DNA of 64,000 bases from positions 124,001 through 188,000 of the forward strand of contig NZ_NRGS01000004.1 in assembly GCF_002332425.1 (NCBI RefSeq), read 5' to 3'. This DNA is from Brachybacterium alimentarium (GTDB lineage: Bacteria > Actinomycetota > Actinomycetes > Actinomycetales > Dermabacteraceae). Within the stretch, counting starts at the first letter, position 1. The number at the start of each line of letters is the position of its first letter. Of the stretch, positions 55,478-63,127 are shown one piece after another. The notes below the pieces were generated by a model. It ran no database searches and had not been told where the DNA came from. It saw nothing but the letters and a program-made list of their open reading frames with translations. Position numbers and translations under genes: made by a program.

Positions 55478-56441
55478 GGAGCGCCCTTCCTCGCTGGGCT
55501 CGCCACATCAGGAGCATGATGACGAAGATGCCGATGAAGGTCACCAGGCCCACGGCGGAGGCATACCCGAACCGATAGAACTGGAAGCTGGTCTGATACA
55601 TGTAGAACGACAGCGTGGTCGTGGAGTCCCCGGGGCCGCCGTTGGTGATCAGGGCGATCATGCCGAAGGTCTGCGAGATCCCGACGAACAGCGTGACCAG
55701 CAGGAACACGGTGGTGGGCAGCAGGGACGGCCAGGTGATGGCGCGGAACGATGCCCAGCGCCCGGCTCCGTCGATGCGGGCCGCCTCGTACAGCTGCGTG
55801 GGAGCGTCCTGCAGCGCGGAGAGGTAGATGAGGTTCGCGTAGCCGGCCTGGGACCAGATCGTCACCAGGATCAGCGCGGGCAGCGCCCAGTTCGAGGAAG
55901 CGAACCACTGCGGCAGGTCCTCCGCCCCGAAGGCTCCGAGGGCCTGGTTCACCAGTCCGGCCTCCGGGTCCAGCAGCATCTGCCAGGTCATGCCGATGGC
56001 CACGATGTTCACGATGTAGGGGACGAAGAAGGCGGCGCGCAGCAGGCCGCGGGCCGGGATGTCCCGGTTCAGCGCCAGGGCCAGCGCCAGTCCCACCACC
56101 AGGGTGAGCGGCACGGCGACCCCCGCGTACACGATCGTGATCACGAGGCTGCGCCAGAAGGTGGGGTCCTGGAACACGGCGAGGAAGTTGTCCAGGGCGA
56201 CGAATTCGATGCCCGCGAAGCCCGAGACCAGGTTCCATTGGGTGAACGAGAGCAGCACCACCGAGATCAGCGGGATGAAGGTGAAGGCCAGCACCCCGAG
56301 GAGGTTCGGCGCGACGAAGAGCCATCCCACGTACGGTCTCGGCTCCGACGGCGCCCGCCCCGTCCGGTGCGGCCGCCTGGCGCGGGTGCCGGCTCCGGCC
56401 GACGCGCCAGCCGGCTCGTCCCTCGTGTCCACGATCGCCAT
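55470..56441 (-). CDS. Sugar ABC transporter permease (MalF type)
   Basis: 323 residues with six membrane helices. GWLFVAPNLLGVLAFTFIPL opens the first helix, and the EAA loop is YEAARIDGAGRWASFRAITW. It pairs with the MalG-type subunit to form the channel of a CUT1 importer for oligosaccharides or glycosides. Its ATG follows the binding-protein stop by one base, with GGAGG seven bases upstream inside the end of that gene. Order binding protein, MalF, MalG is the usual one. Confidence 0.94.
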   Translation of the reverse strand: MAIVDTRDEPAGASAGAGTRARRPHRTGRAPSEPRPYVGWLFVAPNLLGVLAFTFIPLISVVLLSFTQWNLVSGFAGIEFVALDNFLAVFQDPTFWRSLVITIVYAGVAVPLTLVVGLALALALNRDIPARGLLRAAFFVPYIVNIVAIGMTWQMLLDPEAGLVNQALGAFGAEDLPQWFASSNWALPALILVTIWSQAGYANLIYLSALQDAPTQLYEAARIDGAGRWASFRAITWPSLLPTTVFLLVTLFVGISQTFGMIALITNGGPGDSTTTLSFYMYQTSFQFYRFGYASAVGLVTFIGIFVIMLLMWRAQRGRALHD

Positions 56442-56442
56442 C

Positions 56443-57750
56443 TCAGTCCTCCTCGAACCGGTCGATGAGTGCCTGGGCGTTCTTGTCGACCGTGTCGATC
56501 GCCTTCTCCGGCGAGCGCTCCAGCAGCCAGCACACGTCGCGCTGCTGCTCGTACTTCTGCGTGATCTCGGTGTAGGCGGTCAGCTCGGTGTCCAGGTGCA
56601 TGCGCGGTTGGTCCTCGAACAGAGTCCGACGGAACGAGTCGACGTCGAAGAACTGCTCCGCGTCCTCGCCGAGGACACCGTCCAGCAGCTCATCGTCATC
56701 CACGTCGCCCAGCAGGGAGATGTAGCCGGCTCGGGCCATGTCCTGGGCGCTCTCCAGCAGCCAGAACCTGCAGAACTCCCAGGCCAGCTCCTGCTTGGGG
56801 CTCTTGGAATTGATCTGGATGAACGCGCCGTACTCGCCGGTGTTCCAGTCGTTGCCGTCGACGGTCGGCACCGGGGCGGCGGAAACCCTGAAGTCGTGGG
56901 GGTACTCCTCCTGATCGGTGAGGAATCTCAGGGAGTACGGGGCCGTGGTCCACAGCCCGAAGTCCTCGGCGATGAAGTTGTTCTGCTGATATGCCTCCAG
57001 CTGGCGCGCCAGGGCCTGCGACCAGGGGTACAGCACTCCGTCACGGATCAGCTGCGCCGCCAGGTCGAAGTGCTGCAGGAACGCCGGGTGGGAGAAGTTC
57101 GAGTCGCCCTGCGCGGTGAGCCGGTAGTTCGGTCCGAGCTCGATGCGGGCGAGATCGGGGAGCACATAGGTGCCGTACTTCCCGTCGTCGGCGAGCGCGC
57201 GAATGGCCTCGAGGTACTCCTCGAGTGCCCACTGCGTGGGGAGCTCGATCCCCGCGCGCTCCCGGAGGTCCTCGTTGAACAGCACCATCTGCGGAATGCG
57301 CGTCGTCGCGAGCGCCGTGATCTCGTCGCCGTCGATCATGGCCTTGGGATCCTCGGTGTCCAGGAACATCTCCAGCTCGGGAGCAGCCCGTACGAGGTCG
57401 CCGACGTCCGCCGCCAGGCCGGAGTCCACGCGCATCGCGAGGTTCGGGACGCCGTAGGTGAAGAAGACGTCGATGTCGACTCCTCCCTGCAGGGCCGTGT
57501 TCACCTTGAGATTCCCCCGATCGTCGTTGACGTACGGGGTGTAGGTGACGTCGGTTCCCGGGTGCTCTTCCTGGAAGCGGTCGATCACGGCCTGCGGGCC
57601 GTTCTCGGCGGGGACGCCGCCCCAGACCTGCAGAGTGTCCATGTCCTTCGGCGAGGAGGCGGAGCACCCGGCGAGGGCGGTGGCGCCCGCTGCGGCGCCC
57701 AGCGTGCCGAACTGCCGACGGCTCAGGGAGCGTCCAGATGCACGGAGCAT
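56443..57750 (-). CDS. Sugar ABC transporter substrate-binding lipoprotein
   Basis: 435 residues, SBP_bac_1 family. The N-terminus SLSRRQFGTLGAAAGATALA is twin-arginine-like and ends in lipobox LAGC, so it should be exported and lipid-anchored. The mature part follows the class: LQVWGGVPAENGPQAVIDRF, GVDIDVFFTYGVPNLA, EVVL-type middle strands and a helix near SPKQELAWEFCRFWL. GGAAGG lies seven bases before ATG 57750. It is the first gene of the minus-strand arm, transcribed from the divergent promoter. Ligand likely an oligosaccharide or glycoside; not readable. Confidence 0.93.
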   Translation of the reverse strand: MLRASGRSLSRRQFGTLGAAAGATALAGCSASSPKDMDTLQVWGGVPAENGPQAVIDRFQEEHPGTDVTYTPYVNDDRGNLKVNTALQGGVDIDVFFTYGVPNLAMRVDSGLAADVGDLVRAAPELEMFLDTEDPKAMIDGDEITALATTRIPQMVLFNEDLRERAGIELPTQWALEEYLEAIRALADDGKYGTYVLPDLARIELGPNYRLTAQGDSNFSHPAFLQHFDLAAQLIRDGVLYPWSQALARQLEAYQQNNFIAEDFGLWTTAPYSLRFLTDQEEYPHDFRVSAAPVPTVDGNDWNTGEYGAFIQINSKSPKQELAWEFCRFWLLESAQDMARAGYISLLGDVDDDELLDGVLGEDAEQFFDVDSFRRTLFEDQPRMHLDTELTAYTEITQKYEQQRDVCWLLERSPEKAIDTVDKNAQALIDRFEED

Positions 57751-57819
57751 GCGACAACCTTCCAACGCGACGGTGCGTGGGTGATACGTAGGTGAGGTGC
57801 GGGCCAGAGCCCCGGAACG

Positions 57820-57887
57820 GTGCACAACTTTTGCACTCTGAACCAAACGCGTCAACCCTTGATGCACATTGTGTGCCCGCCTATCGT
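57820..57887. promoter_or_regulatory. Divergent promoters each overlapped by a TGCAC palindrome
   Basis: Plus strand: TTGATG (57859-57864), 17 bases, TATCGT (57882-57887), with GCACA-TTG-TGTGC (57864-57876) inside the spacer. Minus strand: TTGACG (57855-57850), 17 bases, then the weak -10 AAAAGT (57832-57827), overlapped by GTGCA-N7-TGCAC (57820-57836). One repressor could silence both arms. Confidence 0.6.
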
Positions 57888-57978
57888 GGGGAGACCGCGG
57901 CGTTCCCGGCCCGTGAAGGCCGCGTCCCGCAGACCCCGGCCCGGGCAGGCCGGACCCTCAGACGCTGGAGGACGCCGG

Positions 57979-58983
57979 ATGGCGACACCGATCGAGCAGA
58001 CGCAGGACGACCCGGAACCTCCGGAGCGCCACCCAGGCCCCGGTCGCCACGACACCGGTGCGGGCCAGACCGGCCCTGACGACTTCGACGAGTTCTGGCG
58101 CGCGACGCTCGCCGAGCACGCCGGCCGCGGCTCCGCCGCCTACGAGGAGGTGCGCTCCCCGCTGCGCAGCATCGTCGTCCAGGACGTGCGCTTCCCCGGA
58201 TTCGGCGGACATCCCGTGCGGGGATGGATGCTGGACCCCGCGCACGGCGGATCGCGCGGGACCGTGGTGCAGTTCCTCGGCAACAACACCGGCCGCGGTC
58301 TGCCCGAGCAGTGGACGTTGCTGCCGAGCGCCGGCTGGTCGACGTTCGTGATGGACAACCGCGGGCAGTCCGGTCCCGCTTCGGTGGGAGACACCGCGGA
58401 TCCCGTGGGCAGCGGCCCGCAGATCGTCGGCCGCATGACCTCGGGCATCCAGCATCCGGAGACGTACTACTACCGGCGACTGTTCACCGATGCCGTGTGC
58501 GCGGTCGACGCCGTCGCCGCCCGCGGAGAGTCAGGGACCGCGCCTCTGGTGGTGTCGGGAGGGAGCCAGGGCGGCGCGACCGCGCTGGCCGCCGCGGCCC
58601 TGTGCAATGGCGTGAAGGGAGCCCTCGTGGAGGTGCCGTTGCTGTGCGACATCCCCCGCTCGGTCGAGACGGCCGCCGACGGACCGTTCACTCAGGTCCG
58701 CGATTACCTGCGGACCCGGCGCGGGGACGAGGCCGCCGTGCTCAGAACGCTGTCGTACTTCGACGGGGTGCACTTCGCCTCCCGCGCACGGGCTCCCGCC
58801 CTGTTCGCAGTCGGTATGCGGGATCCCGTCTGCCCACCGGCCGGCGTCCTGGCCGCCCATGAGGCCTACGGCGGCCCCGAGAAGACCCTGTGCACCTACC
58901 GGTTCGACGGTCATGAGCACGGGCAGTGGCAGCATCGGCGCCGTCAGCTGGAGTTCCTCGAGCGGCACGCCGTCACGACGTGA
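57979..58983 (+). CDS. Acetyl esterase of CE7 family (acetylxylan esterase / cephalosporin-C deacetylase type)
   Basis: 334 residues, normal for CE7. The nucleophile elbow is VSGGSQGGATALAA (Ser about 190), the acid Asp lies in GMRDPVCPP, and the His in DGHEHGQWQ. WSTFVMDNRGQSGPAS and GGHPVRGWMLDPA also match the family, which deacetylates xylo-oligosaccharides and other acetylated sugars in the cytoplasm. GGAGGA lies six bases before ATG 57979, chosen over the GTG at 57820 that lies in the operator. Divergent from the sugar importer and presumably co-regulated with it. Confidence 0.92.
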   Translation: MATPIEQTQDDPEPPERHPGPGRHDTGAGQTGPDDFDEFWRATLAEHAGRGSAAYEEVRSPLRSIVVQDVRFPGFGGHPVRGWMLDPAHGGSRGTVVQFLGNNTGRGLPEQWTLLPSAGWSTFVMDNRGQSGPASVGDTADPVGSGPQIVGRMTSGIQHPETYYYRRLFTDAVCAVDAVAARGESGTAPLVVSGGSQGGATALAAAALCNGVKGALVEVPLLCDIPRSVETAADGPFTQVRDYLRTRRGDEAAVLRTLSYFDGVHFASRARAPALFAVGMRDPVCPPAGVLAAHEAYGGPEKTLCTYRFDGHEHGQWQHRRRQLEFLERHAVTT

Positions 58984-59001
58984 GGGCAGCCGGGACGGGG
59001 A

Positions 59002-60234
59002 TCAGGCCGACGCCGCCGAGCGCTCTCGGGGCTCGTTCGCGAGCTGGGCCGACTGCTCGAGCACGAGGGCCCGCCGAGCGGGGTCGGCGGCAACGTCCCG
59101 GACCACCCACGCCAGCGCGAGCGCGCAGTCGTCCATGAGCCGGTAGCCCTCGTCGCTCGCGGCATGCTCGGCGAACTCGCGCGTGTGCAGCGCGCCGCCG
59201 GCGCCCGTGATCCCCACGAACGGGTGCAGGCCTGGGACCCGCCGGGACACGTTGCCCATGTCGGTGGACGCGGCCATCACACCGAGGGACCCAGCGAGCG
59301 GACGCCCCAGCGTCGCCATCGCCTCGTTCCAGGCCGCGCCGAGCACCTCGTCCTGCAGCAGCGGCTCGTAGACGGGCTCGGAGGTCGCGATCTCCAGGGT
59401 GCAGCCGGTGGCGACGGCCCCGGCCTCGAAGCAGGCGACGAGCTGGGCGCGCAGCTGCTCGAACTCGGGCATCGTCAGAGCCCGGCACTCGAAGTCCACG
59501 ACAACGGTCTCGGGGACGATGTTGGTGACGCCGGTCTGCTGGGGCACGAGCGCAAGGCGCTGACCGTCCCGCATCCGCTGGCGCAGCAGTCCGGCCGCGA
59601 CCTGGGCGATCACGGCGGCGTCGTTGGCGTTGATCCCGTCGGTCGGGTTCGCGGCAGCGTGGGCGCCGCGCCCGGTGTATGTCGCGCGCCAACGGCCGAC
59701 GGCCTGGCTGGTCGAGCCCAGCACGTCGTAGGTGTCGGTATGCGGGGTGGGGTGAGCCATGAGCGAGAGGTGCACGCCGTCGAATACCCCGCGATCCAGG
59801 AGCAGCTGCTTGCCGCTGCCGTGCTCCTCGGCCGGCGTGCCGATGACCAGCAGCGTCAGGTCCAGCTCGTCGACCAGATCGGCGAGGGCCAGAGCGGCGC
59901 CGAGCGAGGCCCCGGCGATGAGGTTGTGCCCGCAGCCGTGACCGATCTCGGGCAGCGCGTCGTACTCCACGCACAGCGCCGCCACCAGCGAGCCGGTCCC
60001 GATCCGTGCTCGGAAGGCCGTGGGGAGCTCGGCGAGGCCGCGTTCGACGGCGAAGCCGGACCTCTCCAGCAGGTCAGCGCAGCGGTCGTGGGCCCGATGC
60101 TCCTCGAAGGCGATCTCCGGCTCGGCGTGGATCGCGCGGGCGACGGCATGGACGGCCTCCCGGCCGGCGGCGAAGGCAGCGGAGATCGAGTCTCGGCGCG
60201 GATCGGGGATCGGGGCAGGGGCGACGGAGTTCAC
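59002..60234 (-). CDS. M20-family amidohydrolase (aminoacylase / AbgB-like)
   Basis: 410 residues, zinc peptidase family M20D. Metal-binding motifs are EIGHGCGHNLIAGAS, VIGTPAEEHGSGKQ and LMAHPTPHTDT, with the dimerisation domain inserted at about 190-300 (GAHAAANPTDGINANDA). Such enzymes split N-acyl amino acids, p-aminobenzoyl-glutamate or similar amides. The GTG at 60234 is preferred because AGGA lies seven bases upstream; a GTG at 60255 is possible. Convergent with the CE7 gene 18 bases away. Membership of the sugar island is uncertain. Confidence 0.9.
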   Translation of the reverse strand: MNSVAPAPIPDPRRDSISAAFAAGREAVHAVARAIHAEPEIAFEEHRAHDRCADLLERSGFAVERGLAELPTAFRARIGTGSLVAALCVEYDALPEIGHGCGHNLIAGASLGAALALADLVDELDLTLLVIGTPAEEHGSGKQLLLDRGVFDGVHLSLMAHPTPHTDTYDVLGSTSQAVGRWRATYTGRGAHAAANPTDGINANDAAVIAQVAAGLLRQRMRDGQRLALVPQQTGVTNIVPETVVVDFECRALTMPEFEQLRAQLVACFEAGAVATGCTLEIATSEPVYEPLLQDEVLGAAWNEAMATLGRPLAGSLGVMAASTDMGNVSRRVPGLHPFVGITGAGGALHTREFAEHAASDEGYRLMDDCALALAWVVRDVAADPARRALVLEQSAQLANEPRERSAASA

Positions 60235-60244
60235 GGGGCGATCC

Positions 60245-60405
60245 TGCCACGGCACGCATCGTCGGTCGGCCCCGAAGCCAGTCCCGTCGGCCGGCCCCGT
60301 CGACCCCGTCGGCCGCGCCCGAGACTTGCCCGTCGGCCGGCCCCGTCGCCCCCGCCGGTCCCGTCTGTCCTGAAACCGGGCCGGTCGATCGGCCGGTCGG
60401 CCCCG
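60245..60405. repeat. Degenerate CCGTCGG-type repeat array
   Basis: Many copies of CCCGTCGGCC-like units fill the gap between the M20 and Nudix genes. A 20-base copy, CCCGTCGGCCGGCCCCGTCG, is exact at 60283-60302 and 60329-60348. Resembles the array at 20031-20150. Confidence 0.65.
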
Positions 60406-61095
60406 TCAGTCCCCGGAGCGCAGCAGCGGCGGCACCAGCGAGGTCCCGGGCCCCGCGGCGTACAGGCGGGCCGGGCGACCGCCGGTGGGTGCGGCGTGCT
60501 TCTCCAGGTCGAGCAGGAAGCCCTCGGTGCGGGTGGCCTTGCGGTGGAAGTTCCCGGCGTCCAGGGTCGTGCCCCAGACGCTCTCGTAGACACCGCGGAG
60601 CTGGGAGATCGTGAACTCCTGGGGCAGGAAGGTGACCGCGAGCGTCGTGTACTCGAGCTTGGCGCGGGCGCGCTCGATGGAGCAGGCGAGCACGTCGGCG
60701 TGGTCGAAGGCCAGATCGATGGCGGCCAGCTCGTCGATGGCCCACCAGCGGGCGTCGGCGACATCGTCCCCTCGTCGAGGGTCCGGGAGGTCCGCACCGA
60801 GGGCCATGAAGGCCACCGAGATCACGCGGCCGCGCGGGTCGCGGTGCGGGGCGCCGAAGGTGCGCACCTGCTCGAGATGGACGGCTCCGCTCCCGAGCGA
60901 CGCCTCGTCGGCGAGGACGCGGTAGGCGGCCTCGTCGAGGTCTTCCTGGAGCTCCACGAATCCGCCGGGGAGCGCCCAGGCGCCACGGTGGGGCTCATCG
61001 TCGCGCTGCACGAGCAGCACGCTCAGGGCATCCTCGCGGAGGGTCAGGACGATGAGGTCGACGGCGACGCGGATGTCTTCGGCTGGGGAGACCAT
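60406..61095 (-). CDS. NrtR-like regulator (Nudix domain plus winged helix)
   Basis: 229 residues. The N-terminal Nudix fold (about 8-140) has GAWALPGGFVELQEDLDEAA, but the Nudix box is degenerate (YRVLADEA instead of REUxEExG), so hydrolysis is unlikely. The C-terminal ~75 residues form the winged helix of the NrtR group: YTTLAVTFLPQEFTISQLRG and LDAGNFHRKATRTEGFLLD. NrtR proteins sense ADP-ribose and regulate NAD, pentose or related pathways. No NAD genes are nearby, so its targets are elsewhere or unknown. Probably leaderless from ATG 61095. Confidence 0.88.
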   Translation of the reverse strand: MVSPAEDIRVAVDLIVLTLREDALSVLLVQRDDEPHRGAWALPGGFVELQEDLDEAAYRVLADEASLGSGAVHLEQVRTFGAPHRDPRGRVISVAFMALGADLPDPRRGDDVADARWWAIDELAAIDLAFDHADVLACSIERARAKLEYTTLAVTFLPQEFTISQLRGVYESVWGTTLDAGNFHRKATRTEGFLLDLEKHAAPTGGRPARLYAAGPGTSLVPPLLRSGD

Positions 61096-61107
61096 GGGGT
61101 CACCCTA
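61093..61107 (-). promoter_or_regulatory. Leaderless promoter, -10 TAGGGT
   Basis: On the minus strand TAGGGT (61107-61102), six bases, then ATG at 61095. The remaining gap to 61385 shows no gene; an ACTGCAGT palindrome lies near 61134-61141. Confidence 0.5.
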
Positions 61108-61385
61108 GGCCCCGTTCTGGTCACTTCGACTGCTACTGCAGTGCGGCTCACATGTTCTGGACACGCGTCGCCTCAGCAGGCATCACCGGGCACGCCGCTG
61201 GTCCCCGCCCCACCAGGCACATCACGCACACGGCCCGCCAGACGCGGGATCGAGCGCCGGGTCGGGATCCACGACGTCTGCGTTCATCGACGAGCCCGAA
61301 GACTGACATGGCGCCCCACCCGTGGACTGGCGAGCGACCGCTCGGCAACGGGTGGGCACCCCGGTCAGGGGCCGGGCGCCAGCCG

Positions 61386-62393
61386 TCAGGCCGACGTCCA
61401 GCGATCCCACTTCTCGGCGCGATGCTCGGCCTCGACGAGGCGCACGGTGCCGGACGCGGAACGCATGACGATCGACTCGGTGACGATCCGCTCCCCCGCG
61501 TAGCGCACACCCCGCAGCAGGTCGCCGTCGGTGATGCCGGTGGCCGCGAAGTAGCAGTTGTCCGAGGTGACCAGGTCATCCGTGGTCAGCACGCGCTCGA
61601 GATCGTGTCCGGCGTCGAGCGCCTTCTGCCTCTCGGCGTCGTCGATCGGGGCGAGGCGGCCCTGCAGCATGCCGCCGGTGGCCTTCACGGCGCAGGCGGC
61701 GATGATCCCCTCGGGAGTGCCACCGGTGCCCAGCAGCATGTCCACGCCGGCGCCACGGGCGGCGGCGATCGCCCCGGCCACGTCGCCGTCCATGATGAAC
61801 TTGACCCGTGCTCCGGCCTCACGGATCTCCCGCACCAGCGGCTCGTGCCGGGCGCGCTCCAGGACGCAGACGGTCACCTGGCTCACCGGCTTGCCGAGCG
61901 CCTTCGCCACCAGGGCGATGTTCTGCTTCACCGGCAGGCGCAGGTCCACGAAGTCGGCGGCCTCGGGGCCCACGACCATCTTCTCCATGTAGAACACGGC
62001 CGAGGGGTCGTACATACTCCCCTTCTCGGCGACCGCGAACACGGACAGGGCGTTGTTGTAGCCGAGCGCGGTGAGGCGGGTGCCGTCGATCGGATCCACC
62101 GCGACGTCCACGTCGGGACCGGAGCCGTCGCCCACGCTCTCGCCGTTGAACAGCATCGGGGCCTCGTCCTTCTCCCCCTCGCCGATCACCACGGTGCCGT
62201 TCATCCGTACGGTGTCCATGAAGGAGCGCATCGCGTCGACCGCGGCGCCGTCGGCGGTGTTCTTGTCGCCCGCGCCCACCCAGCGGGCGCCGGCGATGGC
62301 CGCAGCCTCGGTGACGCGCACCAGTTCGAGTGCGAGGTTGCGGTCCGGGGCGGTCGAGGTGTCGGCAGGCGTGGAACTCGTGGGAGTGGTCAT
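61386..62393 (-). CDS. glpX: Fructose-1,6-bisphosphatase class II
   Basis: 335 residues. Hydrolyses fructose 1,6-bisphosphate in gluconeogenesis; the GlpX type is the main enzyme in actinobacteria. Metal and catalytic motifs are [30 protein letters not shown] and [13 protein letters not shown], where the Thr after DPIDG is the catalytic residue in E. coli Glp[15 protein letters not shown] and [18 protein letters not shown] are also typical. GGAGGA lies before ATG 62393. Monocistronic, with 195 non-coding bases upstream. Confidence 0.97.
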   Translation of the reverse strand: MTTPTSSTPADTSTAPDRNLALELVRVTEAAAIAGARWVGAGDKNTADGAAVDAMRSFMDTVRMNGTVVIGEGEKDEAPMLFNGESVGDGSGPDVDVAVDPIDGTRLTALGYNNALSVFAVAEKGSMYDPSAVFYMEKMVVGPEAADFVDLRLPVKQNIALVAKALGKPVSQVTVCVLERARHEPLVREIREAGARVKFIMDGDVAGAIAAARGAGVDMLLGTGGTPEGIIAACAVKATGGMLQGRLAPIDDAERQKALDAGHDLERVLTTDDLVTSDNCYFAATGITDGDLLRGVRYAGERIVTESIVMRSASGTVRLVEAEHRAEKWDRWTSA

Positions 62394-62588
62394 GGGTGTC
62401 CTCCGTCGTCGTTGTCGAAGCCATCACGCATCGCCTGCTGACGCTTCAGGACTCGACGGGCTCAGCAGGGCCGGACGCGCAGTTCGGACTCTACCCTGCA
62501 GGTCAAGATGCACTCGGGCACGACGAAGCCGCCCACCCCGTGCGGGATGGGCGGCCGGGCCTCCGATGTGCGACCGCGAGGATCGCTC

Positions 62589-63038
62589 TCAGACCGCGAG
62601 GGCGGCCTGCTCGGTGCGCGCGGTGCGGTCCTTGATGCCGGCGCGCAGGGCGACGAACAGGGCCACGAGGCCGACGGTGAGGAGCATGTGTCCCAGGCCC
62701 GCGATGCCGGGGATCGCAGCGCTGGTGGTGGCGGGATCCTGGCCGTCCAGCGTGAGGAAGCCGCGCACGGCCTGCATCGCCACGGTCACCACGAGGCCCA
62801 CGTTGTAGGTCCAGTAGAAGACCGAGAAGGAGCGTCGGCCGCTGAGGGAGAAGATCGCGTCCAGGGCGAGGACCACGAGGAACACGACCATGCCCAGGAC
62901 GAGCAGGTGGGTGTGCAGGGTGTTGAGCTGGGAGTGGGTGCCGAGGTTGTCGGTGGCCTTGGTGAACTCGCGGTAGAAGAGTCCGGAGCCGAGGCCGAGG
63001 ATGATGTACGCGAAGGCGGTGTTGAGGAGCTTGTTCAT
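62589..63038 (-). CDS. DUF2871-family membrane protein
   Basis: 149 residues with four membrane helices. KLLNTAFAYIILGLGSGLFY with REFTKATDN, then LHTHLLVLGMVVFLVVLALD and FYWTYNVGLVVTVAMQAVRG match what I recall of the DUF2871 family, whose conserved His residues (HTH) suggest heme or metal contact; its function is not known. ATG 63038 lies seven bases after TAGAGT, so it is probably leaderless. Divergent readings over this gene have no support. Confidence 0.88.
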   Translation of the reverse strand: MNKLLNTAFAYIILGLGSGLFYREFTKATDNLGTHSQLNTLHTHLLVLGMVVFLVVLALDAIFSLSGRRSFSVFYWTYNVGLVVTVAMQAVRGFLTLDGQDPATTSAAIPGIAGLGHMLLTVGLVALFVALRAGIKDRTARTEQAALAV

Positions 63039-63051
63039 GTCTTCGACTCTA
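63036..63051 (-). promoter_or_regulatory. Leaderless promoter, -10 TAGAGT
   Basis: On the minus strand TAGAGT (63051-63046), seven bases, then ATG at 63038. Confidence 0.55.
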
Positions 63052-63127
63052 GGAATCGGCCGTGACCTGGGGATCAACCGAAAGATTGAGCGTCGAGGTG
63101 GCCCGCGTCTCAGGCCCGTCGCGGTGC

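Noticed and set aside
61386-62393. Arg after DPIDGT in GlpX as an active-site change
   Set aside because: As I recall, E. coli GlpX has the same GTR order, and the catalytic Thr is the one before Arg.
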